This document shows, in pieces, positions 19,700 to 28,851 of a DNA stretch of 64,000 nt. The stretch's first letter is position 1. Every line of letters begins with the position of its first letter. This stretch comes from CAIWHR01 sp963709525 (lineage in GTDB: Bacteria > Pseudomonadota > Gammaproteobacteria > Burkholderiales > Casimicrobiaceae), in the NCBI GenBank assembly GCA_963709525.1, contig CAVPXB010000009.1, forward strand, positions 496,001 to 560,000, written 5' to 3'. The position numbers and the translations under genes are program-made. The notes beneath the pieces are model-generated. The model was not told the origin of the DNA. It did no database searches and saw only the letters and a program-made list of their open reading frames with translations.

Positions 19700-20570
19700 A
19701 TCGTATTTGACTCGCCGCGCAGGTCCCACGGCCACCAATATTTATGTTGTACGAACCGGTGGTCAGGTCTGACCCAGCATACGGGTCCAATGGCAATGTT
19801 GTCAGTTCCGCTCGTATTGCTGAAGAGCGCCTTGTATCCAATTGCAACATTGCGCCCTCCATTACTGCTGTAGAGCGCCTGATAGCCAGTGGCTGTGTTG
19901 TAGTTACCCGTGGTGTTTGCCGCAAGTGCTTTGGTCACCATCGCGACATTGCCCATCCCTCGGTGTTGCTGTAGAGCGCCTTATTTCCAGTGGCGGTGTT
20001 TTCGCTTCCCGTTGTGTTGTTGAAAAGTGCCTGGTACCCATGGGCGCTATTGAGCAAACCTTCCGTATTGTTGTAAAGCGCCGCGGCTCCAGCGGCAGTA
20101 TTGCCGCCGCCTGTCGTGTTAGACATAAGCGCGGTGACGCCGGTGGCCGTGTTTTCCTCGCCCGTCAGGTTGAACTGGAGCGCACCGCTACCAGTGGCGG
20201 TGTTGTAGCTGCCATCCGTGTTGTGCTCGAGCGCCTGGTATCCCGTGGCAGTGTTCAAGTTGCCCTGATTGTATTGCAGGGCTGCGCCTCCAGTGGCGGT
20301 GTTCCAGCTGCCAGTGGTGCCACTGCCCGTGTTCATTTGTAGCGCCAGCCACCCGGTAGCGGTGTTCTTGCTGCCCGCCGTGTTCTTCTGGAGCGCCTTC
20401 TCGCCGACCGCGGTGTTGCTGTCGCCGATCACATTGAGGGAAAGAGCCTGATAGCCGTTGGCAGTGTTGTACGAACCTTCCACATTGTTGAGCAGTGCTT
20501 CATAGCCCGTGGCGGTGTTCCACGTGCCCGTCATCGCAAAGTTCCCGGCGTTCTCGCCAATGAAGGTATT
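19700..20570 (-). repeat. 51-bp (17-residue) repeats, distal block
   Basis: At least thirteen degenerate copies of a 51-bp unit, visible on the plus strand as recurring GTGGCGGTGTT every 51 bases. Each encodes NTATGYxALxxNTxGxx. One unit carries a four-residue insertion (NTGSGTTGSW). Confidence 0.85.
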
Positions 20571-20739
20571 GCCACTGCCAAAGTTGTGAATGAACCGGTT
20601 CCCGCCCTTCATGATGTTCCCCGCGCTCGCCGTAGAAGGAGTCGTCAGTGCGAGATTGCCGCTGAGAGAAGGTGAACCAGTCCACGTCGGCGCCCCGGGG
20701 CTGCCGGTCAGCACCTGTCCGGAAGTGCCGGCCACGACG

Positions 20740-21250
20740 CCAACCGCACCGGTCCCCTGCCCATACAGAATCGCGTTGGTGGCAAGCGTCGTCTGGCCCG
20801 TGCCCCCGCTTGCAACCGGAATGGTGCCGGTCAGGCTGATATTGGGTGCAGTTCCCCCGCTGGAAGCAAGCGGGGCAGAGGCCGTGACCGCGGTGACGGT
20901 GCCACTGCCACCAGTGACGGTCTGCCACACCAAATTGGTACCGTCGGTACCCAGCACCTTGCCAGCAGCCGCGCCGGTGGCCGACAGCTTCGCCTGCGTC
21001 ACCGCATTGGCTGCAATCTGCGCCGTGCCGACCGATCCGGTCGCAAGCTGTGCTGTGCCAACCGCACCGCTCGCCAACTGCGCGCTGCCGACCGCGCCGT
21101 TCGCAAGTTGTGCACTGCCGACTGCACCGCTCGCGATCTGAGCGGAGCCAACACCGCCATTGGCGATGCTGACAACCCCCGTCGTGGTGATCGGGTTCGG
21201 CGTGGTCGTCAGGCCGGCGCCGGGGGCCACGCTGGTGACAGTACCTCCGG
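20740..21250 (-). repeat. Stalk module, second copy (with 21960-22450 as first copy)
   Basis: Encodes KLSATGAAAGKVLGTDG, NLVWQTVTG, VTAVTASAPLASSGGTAP, and ASGGTGQTTLATNAILYGQG. The region near 22083 repeats it at roughly 85% DNA identity, about 1,267 bp upstream in gene order. Both copies are followed by GGxxFIHNFG and the 17-residue repeats, so a whole stalk-plus-head module is duplicated in tandem. Confidence 0.8.
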
Positions 21251-21429
21251 GCAATGAACCTATAGTCCCCAGCTGACCTTTGCTGTCGATGACAACCGGG
21301 ATGGCGTCGGCGACCTCAGTTATGACACCGCGGATTCCGGCGACAAAGGCTACGAGTCTGGTTACCCGCGGTACCGATGCGGATCGTGTGCACCCTCCGC
21401 CTCGACCCCGGGATTGCCAATCATGATGT

Positions 21430-21830
21430 TGTTATCGCCGGTGGTCAGGGCCGCGCCTGCATGAGCACCGATCGCAGTGTTGTCGATGCCGGTCGTGTTC
21501 ATGAGGAGCGCACCTTCGCCCACCGCGGTGTTCGCTCGAGCCAGTGGTGTTGAGGAAAAGCGCAGCGCGGCCGCTGGCGGTGTTTAGGAATCCAGTGGTA
21601 TTGAAGACGCAGCGCTCGGTAACCGATAGCGGTGTTGTTAGCACCGGTCGTGTTGTTCGCGAGGGCACCGAAGCCAATGGCGGCGTTGTAGCCGCCCGCC
21701 GTGTTGTCGTAGAGCGCTTGAAAGCCCATAGCGATGTTGTCGCTGCCCGTCGTGTTGGTGGTAAGCGTTTGATAGCCAATAGCGGTGTTGCTACCCCCGG
21801 TCATCGTGAAGTTGCCGGCACGTGCCCCGA
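21430..21830 (-). repeat. 17-residue repeats, proximal block
   Basis: Seven or more units of the same NTAIGYxALxxNTTGxx type, with frame breaks near 21500-21540 and 21600-21640. Shorter than the distal block. Confidence 0.75.
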
Positions 21831-23780
21831 CAAAAGTATTGAATGCCCCGAAGTTGTGGATGAATTGGTCTCCGCCTTTCAGGATGTTTCCGACGCCCGG
21901 TGACGATGAGCCCATCAGCACGAGATTGCCATGGAGCGAAGGTGACGCCGTGAAGTAGGGCGGTAAACCCGTGCGCCGATGAGCACCTCTCCGTCAGAAC
22001 CGACCGCCGCACCAACCGCCTCAGTCCCCTGACCGTAAAGAATCGCGTTGGCCGCAAGCGTCGTCTGCCCCGTGCCCCCGCTTCCGACCGGAAGGGTGCC
22101 GGTCAGGCTGATGTTGGGCGCAGTCCCTCCGCTGGAGGCAAGCGGAGCCGAGGCGGTGACCGCGGTGACGGTGCCGCCGCTGCCAGTGACGGTCTGCCAC
22201 ACGAGGTTGGTGCCATCGGTCCCGAGCACCTTGCCGAACGCCGCGCCGGTGGCCGACAGCTTCGTCTGCGTCACCGCATTCGCCGCCAGATTCGCGGTGC
22301 CCACCGCGCCGGTCGCCAGTTGCGTCGTGCCGACCCCGCCGTCGGCGATGGCGATGGTGCCAATCGCCGTGATCGGCCCGCCGGTCAACCCAGTGCCGGT
22401 ATTGACCTGCGTCACCGTGCCCGTGGGAAAGCCCGTGCCCGAGATCGTGCCCGCCACTGCCAGGTTCCCCGGCACGCTGAGGTTGCCGACGAATCCAGCC
22501 CCATCGTCTTGGTCGGGTTGCCGCTGCCATCGATGGCGGTGACGAAGCGCACGCCGCCGGTGGCGCGCACCCCGAACTGGTTGGGGCCGGTGGATGCAAA
22601 GTTGAAGTCGTTGGCGTCGGACCACAGGAAAGTGCCTTGGTCGCCGTCGGCATCGCCCACCGTCGCCGCATCACGCACCTTGGCGCGGCGGCCGGCGGCG
22701 AAGCTGTAGTCGCCCCCCGCCACGTTGCCGTAGCCACCCGGCACCGTGCTGGCAAAACCGCTGGCGCTGTTGCTCCCACCTCCGGCAACGGTGGTCGCCG
22801 TGGCCATGGCCCGGTTGCCGTAGCCGCCGGCAATGGTCGACCACTTGCCGGAGGCGATATGGTCCTCTGCCGCGGCACCAGCCACTCCGGTGCCGGTCTC
22901 GCGGCCCCCGCCGCCGATGAACGACCAGTCACCGCTGGCGAGGTTGTAGCCACCGCCAACCACCACCGCCCGCGCCCCCGTGGCCTGGTTGCCGGCGCCA
23001 CCGCCGACCAGCGAATCGATACCCGCGCGTGGTTGTCGAAGCCGCCGATCACCAGCGACGAGACACCGTCCGCCGTATTGTTGCTGCCGCCGACCACCAT
23101 CGATGCGATGCCGGTGGCGCTGTTCCAGGTCCCCGCCGCGACCGCGCTGCCACTGCCCGAGGCGGTGTTGTTGCCGCTGGTGAACCCGATCCACGAGTTC
23201 GGCCCCGACCCCGTCCCGTCCTTCAGCATGACGCCATCCTTCGACGCCTCTGTGATCACGATCGTCGTCGTCGCGGGAACGAAGTAACCCACCACCTGCG
23301 TGGTCGCATCACGGAACGCGAACCCGTCCGCCTTCTCGACCTGCAGCGATTCGCCACTGCGCGTGAGGTAGGCCACTGCCGCCGGCAGGCTGGCCGAATC
23401 GGTCGCCGTCAGCGGCGTGATCGCAACATAGCGCTGCAGCGCCGGGCCGGTGGCCACCGGTTGCACGGCGATGGCCAGCACCTCGTCGAGCGAGTTCACC
23501 AGCGCCGCCGCCAGCAACTGGTCGGCGCGCAGCGTCGTGAGCGCATGGCGCAGCGCGTTGGCGTCGAGGTTGCGCGCACTCAGGCCGTCGGCGAAATCGG
23601 CCATGATCCGGTTGACGATCCCGTGCGGCTGGCCTCGATCGCGATCAGCGGCTCGGCTTCGGCCCCCACCCCTACCACGTCCACCGCCTCGTTCACCAGA
23701 CGCGGCGCACTCCACCCCTGACCGCCCACCCCCAACAGCACACCCACCATCGCCACGTACAGCAGTCTGCGCTTGGACAT

Positions 23781-24378
23781 GACTCCCCCCGCTTTGCACG
23801 TTTCGAACGGACTGATCCCCGCAAAGACAAGTCTGCGGAATCATCAGCGCGGGGCTAAGAAAACGCTACGCCTGGAAGGCGACCCCCGGGTTGCGCTAGA
23901 TCAATCGCAATCGACAAGTGACGGCCAAGGCCCGCCTGCGTCATCGCCTGATTCCGTAAACAAGGGTGGTGATTACAGGCAGTTTGGCCATTCACCTGCG
24001 CTGCACCCAGGGCGTACCCGGGCGCACCCGTGCGCGAGAACTGCGGCGTGTTCATGCGTGCGATGGGTGCGGACGATGACCGGCCGACGCGCCGCCCCGG
24101 ACGCTGGCAGATAGTCGGGACGGCGTATTGAGCACACAAGAAAATGAACTGGTCCCCTGTTGGTGGACGCCGAGGGGCGAGGACAAGGCTTGGATCTTCA
24201 GGACTCGCTTGGCCGATGCGCTTCGTGGGGGAGGGCAGCACTAAGGCAATCGCGTGGCTCATGCGCTCGCGCGTCCACTTCAAGCGGCGCGCAGCAGCTG
24301 GGGATCGTCGGGCACCGGGATCCGGTCAAAGAAACCGATGGAAGCGGCCGTTCAGCTTGCGGCACCCCTCGCGGACCG
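23781..24378. other. 598-bp intergenic region upstream of the adhesin
   Basis: Holds the adhesin leader. TTGCGCTAGATCAA at 23891-23904 resembles an FNR/ANR box (TTG..-N4-ATCAA). The segment about 24000-24115, read on the minus strand, is clearly related to 27500-27650 on the plus strand (GGCCGGTCATC, CGCATGAACACG, TACGCCCTG in the same order). No gene seen. Confidence 0.55.
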
Positions 24379-26094
24379 TCACGCCGGCATCTTGTACTGC
24401 CCCTTCATCGCACACACCGGCCCTTCCCACACCGCGTTGTAACGCGCGGTATCGACAACCGGCTTGCGCAGCATCTTCAGACACGCCGCCATCTGCCCCT
24501 CGGTGCTCGAGGGCTTGGAGTGCAGTTGCAGCGCGAACTTGGAAAAGTCGCGCACCATGAAGTCGAAGATCTGATCGAGAAGGTTGGTATCGACGCCGTA
24601 GATCTTCGCGTTTTCCAGTATCAACTGCCCGTACACCACCAGCGTAAACAGCTCGCCGACGGTGAGCATGAAGTCGATGTCCTTCTGCTGCTCCCTGGTC
24701 ATGGGCGCGGCCACGGCCATCTGCTTGAGCAGCTCGATCTGCTCCTTGAACACGCGCAGGTTGGGCGTGTCGAAGCTGTCGTAGGCCAGCCGGTAGTCGT
24801 GGAACTTGATGCCGCCCAGGCCCTTGGTCGGGCCTTGGTCGAACAGGAAACTGTCGTTGCTGCCCTCGTCGCGCCGGGGCACCTCGGGGTAGGCGACCGG
24901 GGCGTAGAAGTAGTTGGCCATGAACTTGATGATCAGCGCAATGTTCACATGCACCGTGCCCTCCAGCTTGGGCAGGCCGCGGATATCGATGGCGGCCATC
25001 GAGAAATATGGCTCGTGCTCGAAACCCTTGGCGGCGATCACGTCCCAGAGCAGGTTGATGACTTCCTCGCCCTGCGTCGTGACTTTCATCTTGACCAGGG
25101 GGTTGAACAGCAGGTAGCGGCGGTCGTCCTTCGAGGCGGCCTTCAGGTAGTCGGCGGCGCGCAGGGCGAACAGCTTCATGGCAACGAGGCGCGAGTAGGC
25201 GTCGACGAAAAGCTGGCGCACATGGGGGAAATCGGTCACCGTCATGTTGTACAGATGCCTGCTCGACGCGTGGTCGATCGCTTCATAGAAGGCGTGGGTG
25301 CAGATGCCGATCGAGGCCCAGCCGAGGTTGTACTTGCCCACGTTCACGGTGTTGAGCGCGGCATTCCAGGCATCATCGCCCTTGTGCAGGATGTCGGCTT
25401 CGGTCAAGGGGTATTCATCGAGGCGGTACTCGGCGACGTAGTTCTGGCTGTAGCAGACGTTTTGCACCAGCTGGTAGTTGGGGTGCTGCGAGTCGGCGGC
25501 AAAGAAGATGTACTCGCCCGCGTTTTCGCCGCCCTCGGCCATCTTGCCGAAAGTCGACACCATGCGCGCCTTGTTGCCGTTGCCGATGTAATACTTGCCG
25601 CCGGTGGCGGTGTAGGTGCCGTCGGACTTCTTGGTGACGATCATGTCGGACGAGTAGATGTCGGCCCCGTGCTCCTTCTCGGAGAGGCCGAAGGCGAAGA
25701 TTTCGCCGGCATCGAGCAACTGCTTGGCCCTGGCCTGCGCTTCCTTGTTCTTGCTCATCCAGATCGGGCCGATGCCCAGCACCGAGACCTGATAGGTGTA
25801 CCAGTAAGGCAGGCCGTAGAAACCGAGGATTTCGGCAAACTCGCAGACGCGCCAGGTGTCCCACAGCGCGCCCTCGCCGGCCTTGCCCTGCTCGGCCGGG
25901 GTCATCACTGCCGAGAAGATGCCGGCCTCTTTCTGGAAGTCGAGGAAGTCCTGGTACCAAACCGCACCGTGATAATCGCTCTTGAGCTTCTTCAGGCCCT
26001 TGCGCTGGAAGAAATCGACCGTCTTGGCCATGATGTCGTGCGACTTGGTGTCGTTATAAGGACGGTCAAGCTTGTTCGGGTTGAGCAGGATCAC
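24379..26094 (-). CDS. Acyl-CoA dehydrogenase
   Basis: 571 residues from a GTG at 26092-26094 (ILLNPNKLDRPYND) with AAGGAG 8 nt upstream; the frame extends further but without support. Flavoprotein oxidising an acyl-CoA at C2-C3. Seen: FDxQKEAGIF-like N-terminal helices, the FAD/substrate-loop motif FAFGLSEKEHGADIYSSDM, TGGKYYIGNGNKARMVSTFG, and the C-terminal helical domain (AYDSFDTPNLRVFKEQIELLKQM). It is longer than the ~380-residue core family, as in the large FadE-like members. No beta-oxidation partner gene is adjacent, so chain length is unknown. Confidence 0.9.
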   Translation of the reverse strand: MILLNPNKLDRPYNDTKSHDIMAKTVDFFQRKGLKKLKSDYHGAVWYQDFLDFQKEAGIFSAVMTPAEQGKAGEGALWDTWRVCEFAEILGFYGLPYWYTYQVSVLGIGPIWMSKNKEAQARAKQLLDAGEIFAFGLSEKEHGADIYSSDMIVTKKSDGTYTATGGKYYIGNGNKARMVSTFGKMAEGGENAGEYIFFAADSQHPNYQLVQNVCYSQNYVAEYRLDEYPLTEADILHKGDDAWNAALNTVNVGKYNLGWASIGICTHAFYEAIDHASSRHLYNMTVTDFPHVRQLFVDAYSRLVAMKLFALRAADYLKAASKDDRRYLLFNPLVKMKVTTQGEEVINLLWDVIAAKGFEHEPYFSMAAIDIRGLPKLEGTVHVNIALIIKFMANYFYAPVAYPEVPRRDEGSNDSFLFDQGPTKGLGGIKFHDYRLAYDSFDTPNLRVFKEQIELLKQMAVAAPMTREQQKDIDFMLTVGELFTLVVYGQLILENAKIYGVDTNLLDQIFDFMVRDFSKFALQLHSKPSSTEGQMAACLKMLRKPVVDTARYNAVWEGPVCAMKGQYKMPA

Positions 26095-26670
26095 GGTGGA
26101 GCTCCTTGAATGCGAGGCAGGGAAAGATCGACTTCGGGAAGATGCTGCCCGTGGTGGCAATCGTCATGAGCCAATGATAGCCTTCAGCGCGCCACGGCGA
26201 ACCAATGCGTCGCGTGAAAATAGCATGACCCTCATTTCTTTCGCTGCGGAAGCGGCGCGCAGTTCCGGTCTCCCGTTGACGCACTGCTGCCAGGGGTCGG
26301 GTCAACGACGCCGGCACCGAGCGGCGCCACGGCAAATACGTCTTAGACGGTTTGCACGCCCGTCTTCCCGCGCAAAGGCCGGCTCGCATCATGCCGCTGG
26401 CGGTGAACCCGATGTTTGCCTTGGTCGCTACCCGGAACGAATCGGTGACGAGGTTGACCAGGCGGGTGCCGGCGGCGATGTCCGTGAAGGCGTTGGGCAA
26501 AACGCGCGGCGCGATGGCCAGCGGCTGATCGACGCGATACCCACGCGACGCGAACGCGGCTGCACTGACTGACTTCTGGAGCTCTCAATCTCCTCCGCCT
26601 CTCGCTCCGCAGGCGGTATGAGTGCGGGCCAGCATCGGCACGCACCAGTGACACATGGCGCAAAGGGTAG
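26095..26670. other. Region without a confirmed gene; one protein-like fragment on the minus strand
   Basis: A minus-strand open stretch at about 26360-26572 reads like real protein (VSAAAFASRGYRVDQPLAIA, LPNAFTDIAAGTRLVNLVTD, FRVATKANIGFTASGMM) but has neither a convincing start nor a natural end. I do not recognise the family. It may be the remnant of a larger gene lost during the rearrangements that also left the PEP-CTERM fragments. Confidence 0.4.
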
Positions 26671-26848
26671 GCATCAGCCATTCTCGCCGAATCGTGACGG
26701 GCATGGTCATCGGTGACGCTGTCCGACGCCACCAACAACAGACCCCGCCGAAGCGGGGCGTGTGTCGGAGCGAGAGCAGTTACTGCCTGCGGCGCGAGAA
26801 GCCGAGACCGGTGAGACCGAGGCCGAGGAGCGCGAGCGTGGCGGGTTC
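26671..26848. repeat. 177-bp direct repeat, copy 1
   Basis: Nearly identical to 27684-27861 (offset 1,013 bp). It covers the last ~22 codons of a PEP-CTERM gene, its terminator hairpin and about 70 bp beyond (CCATTCTCGCCGAATCGTGA and onward). Confidence 0.9.
26743..26758 (-). terminator. Rho-independent terminator, copy 1
   Basis: CCCCGC-CGAA-GCGGGG; on the minus strand the stem is followed by TTCTGTTGTTGG after GGGG. Lies downstream of the PEP-CTERM remnant and is duplicated at 27756-27771. Confidence 0.65.
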
Positions 26849-26853
26849 CAATC
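26780..26853 (-). pseudogene. PEP-CTERM tail remnant
   Basis: Only EPATLALLGLGLTGLGFSRR-RQ and the TAA stop remain; a TGA closes the frame immediately upstream. This is the sorting signal (PEP-like motif, hydrophobic helix, Arg cluster) without any protein to sort. It is the end of the 177-bp duplication, so it arose by copying the end of the gene at 27793 or by loss of the 5' part. Confidence 0.8.
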
Positions 26854-26908
26854 AGTCAAGACTGACACTCACCAAAGACAACGTGACCCAGCGGGGGTGC
26901 GGGGTCGC

Positions 26909-27283
26909 CTATTTGGCGCAGACTTGCAGAAGTATCTTAGCGGCCACCGTTCCGGGAGCGCTATCGCGCCACCATGGGTGCGAAGCGGCTTCGGTATGGA
27001 AAGTTTCGCCCTCTCCCATGCACTCTGCGTGGGTGCTTATCGTCAGTATCCTGTACCTGCCATCCACGCAGTCATACTCCATCAGACTCTTGGTAGAAAG
27101 CGCACCGTCGGCATTCGGGGCGGCGTAATTGCACATCGTCCAAACCCGTCGCAGACTCCCGTCTTTGCGGATGGTCTCGGGGTCAATGAACAGAGCCCGA
27201 CCATCGCGGTTCGCGATTTCTTCCCACGCCGCCCACGCCGGGGTGATGGCGAGCAGCAACAGCATCAACAAGAAGACATGCAT
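26909..27283 (-). CDS. Surface-adhesin protein E-like secreted protein
   Basis: 124 residues from ATG at 27281-27283, preceded by AGGAGGA. Signal peptide MHVFLLMLLLLAITPAWA-A. The mature part has the family pattern: WEEIANRDGRALFIDPETIRKDGSLRRVWTM, then LSTKSLMEYDCVDGRYRIL, and TVAAKILLQVCAK at the end, with paired cysteines. Such short proteins are common in Betaproteobacteria and Gammaproteobacteria and are named after Haemophilus adhesin E, although most have no tested adhesive role. It lies between the two copies of the 177-bp repeat. Confidence 0.8.
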   Translation of the reverse strand: MHVFLLMLLLLAITPAWAAWEEIANRDGRALFIDPETIRKDGSLRRVWTMCNYAAPNADGALSTKSLMEYDCVDGRYRILTISTHAECMGEGETFHTEAASHPWWRDSAPGTVAAKILLQVCAK

Positions 27284-27683
27284 CTTTCTCCTCCTTGGCC
27301 CGAAGATTAACGATGACAATGCACCAGGGCGACCACCCCAGGCTTGCGGTGGGTCAATGTCGTTCCAGACTATCCCGTTCAGATGCGACGACAGCGCGTC
27401 AGGAATTAGCGGCAACGGTTCCGTTGTTTGTCACCGCCGCGCCTTCGACCATGCGCGAAGGTCAAGAGGTAATTTACTCAGTATGCGATGCCGACTGTCC
27501 GTCAGCGTCCGCGCACGCGAACGGGCCGGTCATCATCTGCCCCCGTCGCCCGCATGAACACGGGGCACGACTCGCGCAGTGGCACACCGGTTACGCCCTG
27601 GCGGCAATGCAGGTGGGCGTCGCCTACGCCGGCAGTCCGCGCCCACATTTGCTCTGACCAGCGACACAATGGGCAGACGACGC
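27284..27683. other. Intergenic region upstream of the adhesin-E-like gene
   Basis: Part (about 27500-27650) is an inverted relative of 24000-24115. No coding sequence, RNA gene or promoter could be supported. Confidence 0.5.
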
Positions 27684-27861
27684 GCATCAACCATTCTCGC
27701 CGAATCGTGACGGGCATGGTCATCGGTGACGCTGTCCGACGCCACCAACAACAAACCCCGCCGAAGCGGGGCGTGTGTCGGAGCGAGAGCAGTTACTGCC
27801 TGCGGCGGGAGAAGCCGAGGCCAGCGAGGCCGAGTCCGAGAAGAGCCAGCGTGGCGGGTTC
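27684..27861. repeat. 177-bp direct repeat, copy 2
   Basis: Partner of 26671-26848. Includes the 3' end of the PEP-CTERM gene and its hairpin CCCCGC-CGAA-GCGGGG (27756-27771), which on the minus strand is followed by TTTGTTGTTGG, a terminator. Confidence 0.9.
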
Positions 27862-28143
27862 GGGAACTGACACGGCCGGCGTCAAATCGGCCGGATTGTC
27901 CCAACTCGTGATCAACGTGTGCGATGCGTCCACGGTGTTGCCATTCGTCGCGGGCGTCTGCAGTAACGCCCAAACCCATATCGTCTCGCCCGGTTTCAGA
28001 TCCACCGTAACTTCGAGCGTACCTAGGCCGGCTACGGTGGAGAGATTATCGAAGTAATAGTCAGAGTCTAGACTGACGTAACCGGGCAGAGCCGATGGAC
28101 TGAACAAGGTGTTGATGGTCTGTTGAAGGCCCGCGCCCCACAA
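27793..28143 (-). CDS. PEP-CTERM sorting-domain protein, 5'-truncated
   Basis: About 116 residues. The C terminus is a textbook PEP-CTERM signal: VPEPATLALLGLGLAGLGF then SRRRQ, targeting proteins for exosortase processing at the cell surface. The body (LDSDYYFDNLSTVAGLG, VTVDLKPGETIWVWALLQTP) looks like an extracellular beta-sandwich. No signal peptide is present: an in-frame TAG lies seven codons before the only possible start, a TTG. PEP-CTERM proteins need export, so this is probably the 3' part of a broken gene, cut near 28140. No exosortase gene is in the window. Confidence 0.75.
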   Translation of the reverse strand: MWGAGLQQTINTLFSPSALPGYVSLDSDYYFDNLSTVAGLGTLEVTVDLKPGETIWVWALLQTPATNGNTVDASHTLITSWDNPADLTPAVSVPEPATLALLGLGLAGLGFSRRRQ

Positions 28144-28384
28144 GGGATTGCGGGCCTTTTTCTACCGGAACAATTCTTCCGCCAAACCAAGACCCGCCAG
28201 AGCTAGGCTCCATGCGGGGTTTGGACGGAACGCTACCGCGTTTTCAACACCTTTGCGAAACGGCTAGGCCAAGCGTTGGGCTTTTTGCTTGGCAAACTCC
28301 CGCCTAAGTGGCAAATAAGTGGCAAATAGCGAAACTCGGTGACTTAGAGTTAGTAGACGCTATCGCTGTAATCCGCTCTGCACC
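28144..28384. other. Low-GC junction region beside the tRNA
   Basis: Two perfect tandem TAAGTGGCAAA units at 28305-28326 and a GCCAAGC/GCTTGGC inverted repeat (28268-28274 with 28287-28293). Composition is visibly more AT-rich than the flanks. It lies downstream of the tRNA and runs into the truncated PEP-CTERM gene, as expected of an old integration boundary; no integrase is seen. Confidence 0.45.
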
Positions 28385-28461
28385 TGGTGGGCCCGGTTGG
28401 ACTTGAACCAACGACCAAGGGATTATGAGTCCCCTGCTCTGACCAACTGAGCTACGGGCCC
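28385..28461 (-). tRNA. tRNA with CAU anticodon (Ile2 or elongator Met)
   Basis: 77 nt including an encoded CCA (28385-28387). Acceptor stem GGGCCCG pairs fully with CGGGCCC, discriminator A; D arm GCTCAGTTGGTCAGAGC; anticodon loop CTCATAA giving CAU; T arm GTTGG-TTCAAGT-CCAAC. The anticodon arm (GGGGACTCATAATCCCT) resembles the tRNA-Ile2 type whose C34 becomes lysidine, but elongator Met cannot be excluded by eye. Confidence 0.95.
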
Positions 28462-28851
28462 GATATTGCTTCCCGATGAAGAGCGCATTCTTCTACAAAG
28501 GGACCGCTCGCGCATCAGCCTTGCACACGGGGCTGTGTGCAGGTCGATAGCACACGGGATTTTCGCACACATGGCATGCGGGTCGCGAACGGGACTGCAG
28601 GCGGCCGGGTTTGCTTGCAGGATGTGCCGTCGGGACCTGGCGGTGCGTTGCGACTAAGCGAGTGGCTCGTGCATAGGCGGCCTACTCAGCCAAGCGGCAG
28701 CGCGTTAGAATCGCGACGTCCGACCATGGTGCCCCAGCCCGCGCGCTCGAGCGTTGCGAGCTCCAAGCGAGCATCCCTCGGCAGGAGGATTTTCTTAGCA
28801 TCGACGCCGGACTCCTGCCGCCATGACTTTTCCCTCCCGAGAGCGATTCGC
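28462..28851. other. 390-bp spacer between the tRNA and the Pat-type gene
   Basis: Contains the upstream region of the tRNA (minus strand) and of the acetyltransferase (plus strand). No gene seen. CGTTAGAAT near 28704 resembles a -10 but no matching -35 was found. Confidence 0.45.

Larger units (their letters stand above)
19128..23780 (-). pseudogene. Giant repetitive surface adhesin / tail-fibre-like protein with C-terminal S74 chaperone (many frameshifts)
   Basis: One reading path of about 1,550 codons can be followed through at least ten single-base frame changes. Order: signal peptide (MSKRRLLYVAMVGVLLGVGG); an N-terminal domain (GIVNRIMADFADGLSARNL); YadA-like head repeats (GGYGNVAGGDYSFAAG type); a stalk (LSVPGNLAVAGTISG, SGGTGQTTLA); long runs of a 17-residue repeat NTATGYQALxxNTxGxx; then a second stalk-plus-repeat module; finally VKDDIADMADASADLMKLRPVTFHY, the peptidase-S74 (endosialidase chaperone) signature, and a coiled-coil tail (LLNELQKQQRTITAQTQQI). 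The start codon has GGGGGAG upstream. Flanking frames stay conserved, so sequence error is likelier than decay. No YadA membrane anchor is seen. Confidence 0.75.

Noticed and set aside
19700..20570. CRISPR or satellite interpretation of the 51-bp repeats
   Set aside because: Repeats are in frame, degenerate at third positions and encode a conserved 17-residue motif, so they are coding.
19128..23780. Prophage tail-fibre region
   Set aside because: The S74 domain occurs on tail fibres, but the protein has a signal peptide and YadA-like heads, and no other phage structural gene is present.
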